DNA of 64,000 nucleotides, from positions 16,837,344 to 16,901,343 of the forward strand of contig OZ020487.1 in assembly GCA_963971405.1 (NCBI GenBank), in the 5' to 3' direction. Position 1 is the first letter of the stretch. Each line of letters opens with the position of its first letter. The position numbers and the translations under genes were made by a program. This stretch comes from Psococerastis gibbosa (taxonomy: Eukaryota > Arthropoda > Insecta > Psocodea > Psocidae). Positions 1-9,069 of the stretch are shown in pieces. The notes under the pieces were generated by a model that was not told the DNA's origin, did not search any database, and was given only the letters and a program-made list of their open reading frames with translations.

Positions 1-150
1 AGGTTCACTGAAACACTTGAATGTTGTTTTACTTTGTTTGGGCTTCACAACTTTGAACATAGGAGGAACAAATTAGAATTGAAAGTTTAACATAGTATCA
101 ATATCAGTAGAATTGGTTTCTTGAAAATGTCGCAATTACTAATTTTATAG

Positions 151-395
151 ATAAAAGAAGTTCGCTCGAAGGATTGGGAAGGACTAATTGATAAAGAACT
201 CGTGCGGCTAGATATTGGCGTGGAAGAGCAAACCGAAGTCCTTCACGTAATCAACAAGATTGATCTTCTTGAAGAAGTAGAAAAAGAACACTTGAGTAGC
301 ATTACTACGTCAAGCTCAGCTGTTTGTGTTTCATGCAATACGGAAGATGGAATGATGGATTTCTTGGAACGTCTCAGAGGAAGGCTAGTTAATTT
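151..395 (+). CDS. GTPBP3: GTPBP3/MnmE mitochondrial tRNA-modification GTPase, penultimate coding exon
   Basis: This exon encodes the end of the GTPase domain of MnmE/GTPBP3, the enzyme that with MTO1 installs the 5-taurinomethyl (or carboxymethylaminomethyl) group on wobble uridine of mitochondrial tRNAs. Seen directly: an acceptor (ttttatag) before 151, an open frame from ATA AAA GAA, the G4 motif in HVINKIDLL, a G5-like segment SCNTEDGMMDF, and a donor GTAAGT at 396. It ends with two bases of a split codon (TT), completed by A at 1015. The GTP-binding P-loop and the N-terminal folate-binding domain must lie left of the window. The call rests mainly on the next exon's FCVGK terminus. Confidence 0.85.
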
Positions 396-525
396 GTAAG
401 TAATATATAATTAATGGCTAAAGGGCTGGTGCTGAACCTGCGGGCTATAATTAACATTGCCCTTTATTCATTAAGCCTGCAGTGGGACATGGCGTACTTA
501 GATTCATTAGATTAGAAACCCCTTA

Positions 526-878
526 GGTGCCCATTCCATTGACCGGCTAGGGCTATTTCCAAAAACGGTGACGTGGTAGCAGACATTCAAGACTTAGGTG
601 GCGTTTCCACCGACCTCGCATTGTAGAATTGACGGAAATGTTTATTTTCCTCTATGCCATAGTTAAAATTGATCAATCAAAATTAAAAAATGGCGTCATG
701 GGATATGTTAAGTACATACATTTTAATAGATTTCTATAAAAAGAAAAATTCTAATTTCTGTCAATGTCATTTCCATTCTGCAATGCGAGGTCAGTGGAAA
801 CGCAACCTAAGTCTTGAATGTCTGCTACCACGTCACTGTTTTTGGAAATAGCCCTAGCCGGTCAATGGAATGGGCGCC
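526..878. mobile_element. Palindromic PIF/Harbinger-like MITE (copy 1), TSD TTA
   Basis: A 353-bp inverted-repeat element lies in the last GTPBP3 intron. Its ends are GGTGCCCATTCC and GGAATGGGCGCC, flanked by direct TTA at 523-525 and 879-881. Each arm carries the family core TGACGTGGTAGCAGACATT and a second inner arm (GGTGGCGTTTCC). A 3-bp TTA/TAA duplication with GG-starting termini fits PIF/Harbinger (Tourist-like) elements. No transposase is present. Confidence 0.8.
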
Positions 879-1014
879 TTACGAGTGTTAATTTAAAGAA
901 AAACGGGTTGGTCCCTCTGAGCTGTCATAAGCAATGGTTAATTTAATTTCAACAACGAGGCTCGCTTATATTAATTTTAAGACCACATACAGTAAATTGA
1001 CTGTCATTTTCTAG

Positions 1015-1249
1015 ATGCGGAGAACCGTCGAGAGAAAGTCCTAGCTTTACACAAGAACGACATCGGTACAATCTTCTGAAATGCATCGAAAACTTAAAAG
1101 AAGCTCTACGCTGTTTTAATGAAAACGACATTTCACTTGCGTCACATAGCCTCAGGAAATCTCTTAGGCATTTAGGTGTCGTGACAGGTCACGTAACCAC
1201 TGACGACGTATTGCATGTAATATTTAAAGATTTTTGTGTAGGAAAATAA
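1015..1249 (+). CDS. GTPBP3: GTPBP3/MnmE C-terminal exon (helical domain and FCVGK tail)
   Basis: This is the last coding exon, after the acceptor ttttctag, and it runs 78 codons to TAA at 1247. It encodes a helical segment (ERHRYNLLKCIENLKEAL) and ends in DVLHVIFKDFCVGK. The C-terminal F-C-[IVL]-G-K with its cysteine is the family signature of MnmE/GTPBP3. Phase joins the previous exon (TT+A = Leu) without a stop. An AATAAA sits within the stop-codon region, so the 3' UTR may be very short or use a later signal. The intron before it (396-1014) carries a palindromic transposon. The protein should act in mitochondria. The identity is strong; the N-terminal part is not in view. Confidence 0.9.
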
Positions 1250-3459
1250 AATTAATTTTATGAATTTTCTATTAACAACGCGGAGATTTCTAACTACTTC
1301 GCAATAATTTTAAAATTCCCATCCTTCCTCAGCCACTAGCATGTAGCCTAAGTGGCCAAATGAACATTTCCCCCAAAAAAAACAATCTTTCTTAGTAAAT
1401 TTACATTTTCTCATCTGAAATGTGTTCCCTAAAGAAATCGAAGAAACGCCAATAAAATAGGTAATGAAAAAAGTTATAGGTAAAATTAAACCATTCCAGT
1501 ATTTCAGCCTTATCCTTGATACAGTTCTCAAAATGCGTAAAATCACACTGTTACAGGCCTTTTTTTCAAGCGGGGGCGACCCCCGGGCTCCCCTTGCTAG
1601 CAATTATATTCATCGCCAGTAAGCTTTAAAGTCACTGCTCTCAAAATGGGTAAAACCCCGCAATTTTAGGCCTATTTTACAAAAACCCCCAGGCCCCCCT
1701 TCAGGTCTCCAGAACCCTCGGGCTCCTGTGTAAAAGACACTAAGGTCATTTATTAAAAAGCTGCGTACGTCCATGAGAACGGCTTTCCCTTTTTCTACAC
1801 TTTTATGAATATGGGGGGGGCGCCAAATTACAACCCCCCCCCCCTAATCTATCGTTACACCAAAGGTCTTGCGAGTTGCGGGGAAGCGCAGCAGAAGTTG
1901 GTCACGCTAGTGAGGAGACATGTTTCATATTTAAGGAAATATGTACCAGACTACAAAAAATTGACGATGCCTAAAACTAAGACGACATGCCTAGGCGGTT
2001 GGCTTAGTTAAGACTGGTGGAAATACTGAAATACCTGTAGAAGTTAAGTAAGTAGGTACGTTTATGCCTCACTCGTAAGTATGAAACTTATTTATTTTGT
2101 AAAGGCTTGGTCATTTACAAAATATGACTGTAAGACATAGACATACATGTATGATAATATAGGCTTATGTGTGATTGCCATATTGGTTGCAGTTATTAGA
2201 CAATAATATAGCAGTGAAACCCGTTTGTTCCTTGCTTGATTCAGATTTGCTAATAACTCACTGGCCACTCCTATCCTAGAAACGTTCAAACCTATTATTA
2301 TGCTAGACCCAAAATTGTTATTTGGACGAAGCCGACATCATGTAGATTAACCATTTAAATTTATGATAAATGAAATGAACAAATAAAACAAAATTTACTA
2401 TTCTTATAAGACCCACGATTGTTTGTAAAGAATCTGCAAGGCGCCAAGGTACTGCTTTGCATAGGATTCTTTGCAGAATTTACAAAGCATCTGCTACACG
2501 AACGCTCTGCTTACTTACCACAATGATTGGAAGTAAGGAAATTCAATGGCAAAAAAACTCAAAATTTATTATATAAATTCAAAATAGCCTAGAAATGTAG
2601 AAAATAATAAACAAATAAAACATAAAACAAACTCCACGGTCCACCGTAGTCCGTATCCACCATAGAGGGGAAAGACCAAAAAGGCATTCGTAGTAGAAAA
2701 AATGAACGAAACATGGTATAAAAATATTTTTAGTATTATAAAAGCAGCAACATATTTGTTAATCACATTCAGTTTGATTTATTATCAGAATAAAATTGAA
2801 AATGCAACTCACGCTGGTTCTCTGATCGAGTGTATTTTCCTGCTCCTACTACCACTGCCAAATGCAAATGCAAGAAATAAATAAACAAGATGGTCGCTTT
2901 GGTGTCATTTGCAAGATTGTTTGGTAATTTTTATTTATTAATTTTAGATTTTTTTGTGTGAGCATGCCATAAAAATATGTCGCAGCCAATAGTCATATTT
3001 ATATTGTCTCTTGGTGTGTCAAGAGATGAAAATGTGTGCCCCTTATTACAGTGATCAGTGATCTCAATGAAGTAGAGTGTGGACCCGTGCTTTCAAGGCG
3101 TACGGTACCTACCTACCCACCCCAGACAAATTTTAATTTAATATCTTAGCGAAGAATCTTCCTCTGCCACTAGCCAAGACCTACACACCTAGGATCAGAC
3201 AAAAAGAAATGCTAATATATCGCCAGAGCTGATGATCAAGATCACCTCCTAAACGTCTGCAAATGCCGGTCTTTTTCCCATGATTTGTTTCATTGTTTGT
3301 CTACGTACACGGCCCACTGTCAAAAAACCGTTTGTAGGGTCATCCAAAGTTATGATGAATACGACTTTGAGATTAGGGGATACCAACGCGAAAATTTTTG
3401 GGTTTTTGTTTTTGGTACCTACTTTAAACATGCTTTAAAGTAGCAATAGCTTACAAAGT
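1250..3459. other. Intergenic DNA between GTPBP3 and ALKBH7
   Basis: There is no supported gene here. From about 1560 to 1720 lies a repeat with alternating C-rich blocks (CCCCCGGGCTCCCC, CCCCCAGGCCCCCC) of the same style as the tandem block at 63580-64000. Short open frames at 1805-2011 and 2702-2884 lack recognisable domains. The ALKBH7 promoter is expected near 3460 but no clear motif is visible. Confidence 0.5.
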
Positions 3460-3987
3460 ATGATTCTGTTGTTGTTGTTGTTGTTGAAACTCAGAAGCGC
3501 CGCGTGCTTATTCAGAATCTCCAACTTCAGATTGAAACATGCTTTGAAAACTTTATCAAAAGCGTCCTCTATCCCAACTGACGTATTTTTAAAATATTGT
3601 TCTGGTTTTATTTTTACAGTAGCCAAGACGCATGCTAATCTTTGGACAGCGCTGCAATCTCAGTTATCAACTACTTCAAATGAGAACTTGTTCAATTTCA
3701 GTCCTATATTCAGTAATGACGAGGAGCACCATGCTATAAAAGACAGTTTCAAAGTACATACTGACTTCATAACTAAAGATGAAGAAGAAAACATTTTGTG
3801 TGAAATAGAGCCTATTTTAAAAAGGCTGCGATACGAGACTGATCATTGGGATGCTGCAATTTTGGGTTACCGAGAAACCGAAAAGAAACACTGGAATGGC
3901 AAAAATTCTGCAGTTCTTCAGAGGATACGAGAAGCAGCATTCTTAAAGGGAGAGGCAATGCCATTAGTGCATATTTTGGACTTAAAG
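3460..3987 (+). CDS. ALKBH7: ALKBH7-like mitochondrial dioxygenase, exon 1
   Basis: ALKBH7 is a mitochondrial Fe(II)/2-oxoglutarate-dependent AlkB-family protein, known in mammals for roles in programmed necrosis and fatty-acid and nucleic-acid metabolism. This exon encodes 176 residues. The ALKBH7-specific stretch is near residues 110-175: ILCEIEPILKRLRYETDHWD followed by an AAILGYRETEKKHW segment. The donor is GTAAGT at 3988 (phase 0). The start is the first in-frame ATG (3460), with a stop upstream at 3436. It opens with a run of leucines read from a (GTT)n microsatellite, then a basic segment consistent with a mitochondrial leader. An acceptor-like tttttacag at about 3612-3620 means an alternative upstream first exon is possible. 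The N-terminus is longer than in vertebrate ALKBH7. Confidence 0.85.
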
Positions 3988-4150
3988 GTAAGTTGAAATT
4001 GTATCTCATGTCTAAAACATTGAAGGGAGATTCATCTACCCATTAAGACGGCGACCAATGAACCTTATACATTATAGTCTCTCCTTGGTAACTTTGTAAA
4101 ACATGCTGTTACTCATTGTGAAAAAATTATTTCTTTACTGTACAGTTTTA

Positions 4151-4299
4151 GGCGCTGATTCCACCAATGTCAATAGTGATATTAAATGTTTTTTGACGTG
4201 GTAGCAGACATTTTTAGTGTGGCTAAAACTGTCTAAAAATGTCTGCTACCACGTCACAAAACATTTATTATCACTATTGACGTTGGTGGATTCAGCGCC
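4151..4299. mobile_element. Palindromic PIF/Harbinger-like MITE (copy 2), TSD TTA
   Basis: A 149-bp near-perfect palindrome sits inside the ALKBH7 intron. Its ends are GGCGCTGATTCCACCA and TGGTGGATTCAGCGCC, flanked by TTA at 4148-4150 and 4300-4302. Each arm carries the core TGACGTGGTAGCAGACATT. It is a short subfamily lacking the inner arm of copy 1. Confidence 0.8.
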
Positions 4300-4329
4300 T
4301 TACGTACGGTAATAAAATTCTACAATATT

Positions 4330-4460
4330 AAGAAATATTTTTTTCACGAGGGACCAATGTTCCGGAAAATTTCTTCGTAACTCTTAATGTCATGACCCCA
4401 TGAGTCTAAAACCACCCCCGTTCAAAATACGGTTTTGTATATGTATGTCCTGTATGTATG
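4330..4460. repeat. Dispersed repeat with motif CCGGAAAATTTCTTC
   Basis: The stretch reading 'accaatgttccggaaaatttcttcgtaa... gagtctaaaaccac' recurs in diverged form at 31690-31790 and 32918-33030, there also with the flanking 'gagattcatctacc(t/c)att(g/a)aga'. No coding potential or termini could be defined. Confidence 0.5.
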
Positions 4461-4948
4461 TATACGTATGTATTTCGATTTTAGGAAACACTTCAACTTC
4501 CGTAAATATTACCCGATTTTGATGAAACTAGACACAAATATTTATCTTGATCGATTTTGTTAACCAGCTAGATCCGCCATTTGGTTCCGATATGGTGGCC
4601 TATTAAAATCTTATATAATTCATATCTCAATTAATATTGGTCGCAGTGGAATAAAATAAAATCAGACTGAAAGCCCGCATTAGTTTCTATAATAATGGCA
4701 ATTTACACTTTTTACGACAAATCAACGATTTCAAGATGGCGTCCAAAGTTAAAATAATGTGATACTTAAGTAAGAGTTCATAGTCATCATTGTGTTTAGA
4801 AAATTGGAACATAACGAGTGTTATGTGTAACCGACATTAAGGCAAGCTTACGTTTCGCTATTGGTTATTATCCACGTATTGGAATGTGATTTCCCCTTTC
4901 AAATCAAAACATTTATTCATTTCATTGACTGCAGCCACTTTCTTCCAG

Positions 4949-5251
4949 GCTGACGGAGTTATAAAGCCCCACATAGATAGTGTCAAATTCTGTGGCAGTA
5001 CAATTGCTGGTTTAAGCCTGCTGACAGACTCCATAATGCGATTAGTCAAAGAAGATAACAGTAATTTTATGGTAGACATTCTGCTTCCACGGCGTTCTCT
5101 CTACATAATGACTGGATGTTCAAGGTACAAGTACACGCATGCTATATTAGGCAATGACGAATCAATTTTTAATGGTTCTCTTGTTAAAAAAGACCGGAGA
5201 ATATCCGTTATATGCAGAAATGAACCTTGTTACCCGCTAGCTGATAGTTAA
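4949..5251 (+). CDS. ALKBH7: ALKBH7-like dioxygenase, exon 2 (catalytic core)
   Basis: This exon follows the acceptor tcttccag and runs 100 codons to TAA at 5249. The joined protein is about 276 residues. The iron ligands are visible: H184 and D186 in KPHID, then H240 in YTHAIL. The 2-oxoglutarate-binding arginine is in KKDRRISVICR (about residues 257-266). DSVKFCGSTIAGLSLL is highly typical of ALKBH7, and the absence of a nucleotide-recognition lid extension also fits. The two exons join in phase 0 (LDLK|ADGV). A possible poly(A) signal ATTAAA lies near 5283. It has the same strand as the mitochondrial gene GTPBP3 upstream, but the 2.2-kb gap gives no reason to call them co-transcribed. Confidence 0.92.
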   Translation, partial: ADGVIKPHIDSVKFCGSTIAGLSLLTDSIMRLVKEDNSNFMVDILLPRRSLYIMTGCSRYKYTHAILGNDESIFNGSLVKKDRRISVICRNEPCYPLADS

Positions 5252-6180
5252 CATTTTTTGCATTAGAACATTTATTATGGGTATTAAAGTTTATTTCTTA
5301 TTTGCTTTGGACAAGTATCAAGTGCAAATTTATCTACAGACGGCGTAATAAACTTAATACGTAAAAATTAAAGTAAATGTATTTCAAAATTTCTCTTCAT
5401 TGTACGATACATTAGTGAACATATTGGGTCCGTTAAGCTGAGCCCGTGATGGGCCCAGTTTCTACTACAGTTTCTACTACAAACAATATAAATACAGTAA
5501 TTTCATTTATTAATCACTATAAACACAGAAAAATATTAATAAATATGTTAGAGGGAAATAATCATAATTCTTCTTTCTTTCTTTCCTTTCCTTGTCCAGT
5601 ATTCCCTGGACAAGGAGCATATATTACAAAAATACAATACATAATAATACCATTCCGCATCCCCAAGCTAGCGCTTATTTGGGACAAAAGACTCATACAG
5701 TGCTGCTAAACAAGGCTTAATCATTTATTTTTGTTATAATAATAATAATAATGGTAAGTACAATGTGTTGTGAGTTTATATTGTACATGTGAGTAGAAAG
5801 ATTAAATCGACAACTTGAGCAAAACTGAATCTGGCAAAAATTTGCCTTTTTCTGCAAAATGCTAAGTAAAAGCGTATATTACTTATAAGCCGTGGCGAAA
5901 AAAAAACTGTGCTTTTTACAGGTATCTCAATTGAAAAACAGGATTTTTTTTTAAATTCTTCTTTGCCTCTCTTTGTTGTCATAACTTCAAAATACTTTGT
6001 CAAGTTAAAATATAAACCAAACGGTCGAATTTCCCTCTTTATGCAAGTAGGTTAAATATTATTCAATTTTCATAAAAAGATAGGACCAGTCACGGACCAT
6101 GAGTATTCTACATTAAATTTATTTCTGTAGTCAAATAATACAAAATATTTATTTACAACAACGCTCGCTTAACTTTACCA
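5252..6180. other. Intergenic region with a strong hairpin
   Basis: There is no supported gene. At about 5590-5615 a 10-bp stem (CCTTGTCCAG / CTGGACAAGG) surrounds a short loop, next to a CTTT-rich tract. An ATA/ATAATAATA simple repeat lies at 5735-5755. The remainder is AT-rich unique sequence with no recognised domain. Confidence 0.4.
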
Positions 6181-6775
6181 CATTTTCTCGTTCCGTTGTC
6201 TTAGTTGCTCATTTCTCTCTTTCACTACTTCATTAGCGATATTCTTCATCTCTTCAATTTTGCCTCTTTCCAAAATTACATAATTGCAATTTCCTCTTTT
6301 AACATTTTCACCTGCAACATTTATCAAAACATTTTTAACACATTCTCGTCCCTTCCACCACTTTCCTCGCGAGCCTATGATACTCGTGGGAACGACCTCC
6401 TTCTAACCCTCTCTCATTCCCGAATCTTCCACTCTTCATTTCTCATCTCTTCCTCTACACTGTGGAACTCGATACCCAAAGAAATTCTTGTCTCCTTCTC
6501 TCTATGTATTTATTCATAAACAAATATTACAAGTTTCTCCTTAATCAGCAAACCACTGTCCCCGGTTGATCATGAAAATGAACATGGATGGTAGTGAATT
6601 TGAATTCGTGCGACTGTTGTCTTGAATAGAAGGTATGACTGATATTCGGTATGAATGGAGTTTACAAAACTATCTTTGATATGTACAGTTAGGTGTAAGA
6701 GAGGGCCATCAGTCCTAATCTCCCAGTATCTACATTATTATTTTTTTCAATAAAGACTTTATTATTATTATTCTT
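6181..6775 (+). mobile_element. LINE 3' end (reverse transcriptase C-terminus remnant)
   Basis: The plus-strand frame 6205-6519 ends in a peptide typical of the extreme C-terminus of LINE polymerases: RAYDTRGNDLLLTLSHSRIF, then SSTLWNSIPKEI (the W-N-S-x-P motif). It is followed by a non-coding 3' region closing with 'aataaagactttattattattatt', a simple-repeat tail. The catalytic RT domain is absent, so this is a 5'-truncated dead copy. The clade is probably CR1/Jockey-like. Confidence 0.6.
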
Positions 6776-8079
6776 TTCGGTGGTAATCGTCTTTTAGTAA
6801 AGGATGAATTTGGGTTTATAGGCTATTTAATATTTGAAAACTTTAAAATAAAACTTAATTATGTTTTGATGTAAAATATATTTGAAAATCTTGTCTTTTT
6901 CTGTGTGAGGTGACATCTTGTATCCAAACTAGCCCAGGCAAACCCCTCAGTGGGTTTTTGGTACTCAATGAAATATTGTATGCTTTGTATTTTCTATTGA
7001 ATATACAGTATATATGCCCTTGGTCCGTGTAGTAACGGACGAAGGGAAAAAAATAATATTATTATTACTATACTTTATTTTTTACTTTAAATCACTTTAC
7101 TTTACTGTAATTCGCTTTTACATTAATTTATAATTTTTAAATGGTATGAAACTGATTTGAAATCAAAACTAAGTTATTTGCTGACACAGACATGACATAT
7201 AGAACATGTTGCATCATCTATAGCGTTTACTGTGCGAGCCCCCGACAAGTTTATTAACTTGGGGGCCCACAGGTTTTTTTGTATTACAAGGGTATAATAA
7301 TTGTTTACATTTATAAATATATTCCTTCGGTGCAGGCCGAAGAAGAAGAAGAATTATTAAGAAGTGCAATCAATAACTATTAGTAAGCAAAATTATAACT
7401 TGATGCTTGTGGCATTCTACTTTGGGAAGTTAAAGAAGAGAGACGTAAGCATGCCTTAAAACCGGGAGTTACACTTTCAGACTAACTTAACACCGGGGTT
7501 TCTTTAATTAAAATTAAAAATAATACTGGGATTAAAATCGAATAACTTATCATAGATAATTCCAGAATTTGGATTTGACGCAGTATGATCATTTTAAATT
7601 GTGATGTAGGCAATACTGAACTGACTTGACGTTGGTACTAGTTTAATTAATAAATATAAGTTTTTTGGTTAATTCATGCAGTAGGTTTTGCTTTTATAAT
7701 ACTATATAATAGCAAAAGAAAGTCACCAAAAATTTCGAGCCGAAGATCTATTAATTGTTTACAAGGCCACAATTTGAATTTTTGCTCTTTTGCGCGAATT
7801 ACCAGCTTGAAAAATTGAATCAGTTTTATTGTTAATTAAAAAAAAAAAAAAAAAAAAAAAACGAATCAATGCATAACAATAGCTGATAAGTTAAATGCTT
7901 TCAATACCGTGACACCTTGGGGTTTATTGCGAATAATTTTAAGCTATTCCCGGTGTTAAGTTAATCTTAAACCAACCGGCATGGTAGGGCTGCTGGCAAT
8001 TAATAGTTTAAGCTTGCAATATTTCGCTATTTCTACACTGCTCCTTAAAATAAAATAAAAAATATCTGTTATTGCCACC
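6776..8079. other. Intergenic region, AT-rich
   Basis: No gene is supported here. It contains an A-homopolymer of over 20 bases (about 7839-7860), an inverted pair around 7225-7275 (ccccgacaagtttattaacttggggg) and a GAA-rich patch near 7340. The downstream end of the minus-strand polycystin gene could extend here, but no exon with a terminal stop could be recognised. Confidence 0.4.
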
Positions 8080-8450
8080 ATTTCAATAAGATGTGACGAA
8101 TAATTGATGGGGCATATTCTGAGACGTGAAGGACTCCCCAAGAAGATCATTGAGGGTATGGTTGAAGACACCAATCCAGGAGGACGGCGGTGGAAGGAGT
8201 ATCTAGGATGTGACACCTACCTAAGGGGCTGACTCCACCAACGTCAATAGTGATATTAAATGTTCTTTGATGTGGTAGCAGACATTTTTAGTATGGCTAA
8301 AACTGTCTAAAAATGTCTGCTACCACGTTAAAAAACATTTAATATCACTATTGACGTTTGTGGAATCAGCGCCTTACACCAAGAAGAACCGCAAACGATA
8401 GGCAAGAGTGGAGAAAAAGATTGAAACATTCGATGTAAACCAATCGATAA
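8080..8450 (+). mobile_element. LINE polymerase 3' remnant split by a MITE
   Basis: The plus strand encodes GHILRREGLPKKIIEGMVED and then NPGGRRWKEYL, typical of the region after the RT thumb in LINE polymerases. Frame resumes after the MITE at 8225-8373 with RTANDRQEWRKRL, the usual '..DRQEWR' tail before the stop. The insert therefore interrupts one ancestral element. No catalytic residues remain. Confidence 0.55.
8225..8373. mobile_element. Palindromic PIF/Harbinger-like MITE (copy 3)
   Basis: This is closely related to copy 2. The left end is GGGGCTGACTCCACCA, the right end GTGGAATCAGCGCC, with paired cores TG(A/T)...GTGGTAGCAGACATT. The right flank is TTA; the left flank reads TAA, so the duplication is imperfect. 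It lies inside an older LINE fragment. Confidence 0.7.
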
Positions 8451-8465
8451 ATTGAAACTCCTGCT

Positions 8466-8630
8466 GCCTGATCATGGCGGTTATAATACCGGTATTTATT
8501 TAATCCCCTGGGATTAAAAATGTAAACTAGATAATTTTATAATGGAAAGTGCCATTCAAAATTTGTTTGTTTACATTTTTAATACCAGGGGATTAAATAA
8601 ATACCGGTATTATAATCGCCATGATCAGGC
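8466..8630. mobile_element. Palindromic MITE family 2 (GGCGGTTATAATA type)
   Basis: A 165-bp palindrome with arms starting GCCTGATCATGGCG and ending CGCCATGATCAGGC. Inside are paired TTTATTTAATCCCC and AAATGTAAAC segments. Diverged relatives occur at 38632-38808, 50160-50275, 51706-51850 and 61263-61415. There is no coding capacity. Confidence 0.7.
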
Positions 8631-8727
8631 TCCTGAAGAAAAAGCACGACGGCTCGAAAGATTGACTTTCTTTCAAAATCTTATTCTTATTTTTATGATT
8701 AAATGTTATTGTTAGCTAACCAATGGT

Positions 8728-9069
8728 TCACTTTATGAAGAACGCTAGCCATACAAAATCAGACTCACCTATTAAAAAATGGTCAAGTGCTGGTCGTTGA
8801 TCATCCCTCGTTAAAGCTATTGCTGCAATGTTTCTGGCCGTTTCATCCTTGTAGGACTTCCCTGTTATTGTCTCCATAGCTATGCACTTCATGGTTGCAC
8901 AGCGTAGTTCATCAATCAAGAGTGGAGGAGCAACGGTTTCTCTTCTAATCAAGGAAATAAGTTCAGGCTCTGTCTGTGGGTCATCTTGCCTGCATTTTCG
9001 GTCAACAGATTCCTTCTTTGAGATACGGTATTTAAGATATGGCCACATTTGGTATGTGCTTCGCAATGG
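8728..9069 (-). CDS. Polycystin exon 14 (cytoplasmic C-terminal region, end uncertain)
   Basis: The acceptor ccgttttag precedes the frame [20 protein letters not shown], and it runs to [20 protein letters not shown] and then WLAFFIK followed by a stop at 8728. It is hydrophilic and without a recognised domain, and phase 0 fits exon 13. A consensus donor GTGAGT at 8768 leaves it open whether the protein ends here or splices to an exon I could not find. Confidence 0.65.
   Translation of the reverse strand, partial: PLRSTYQMWPYLKYRISKKESVDRKCRQDDPQTEPELISLIRRETVAPPLLIDELRCATMKCIAMETITGKSYKDETARNIAAIALTRDDQRPALDHFLIGESDFVWLAFFIK

Noticed and set aside
5776..6003. Minus-strand frame as a downstream polycystin exon
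   Set aside because: No acceptor in the right phase and no resemblance to polycystin tails.
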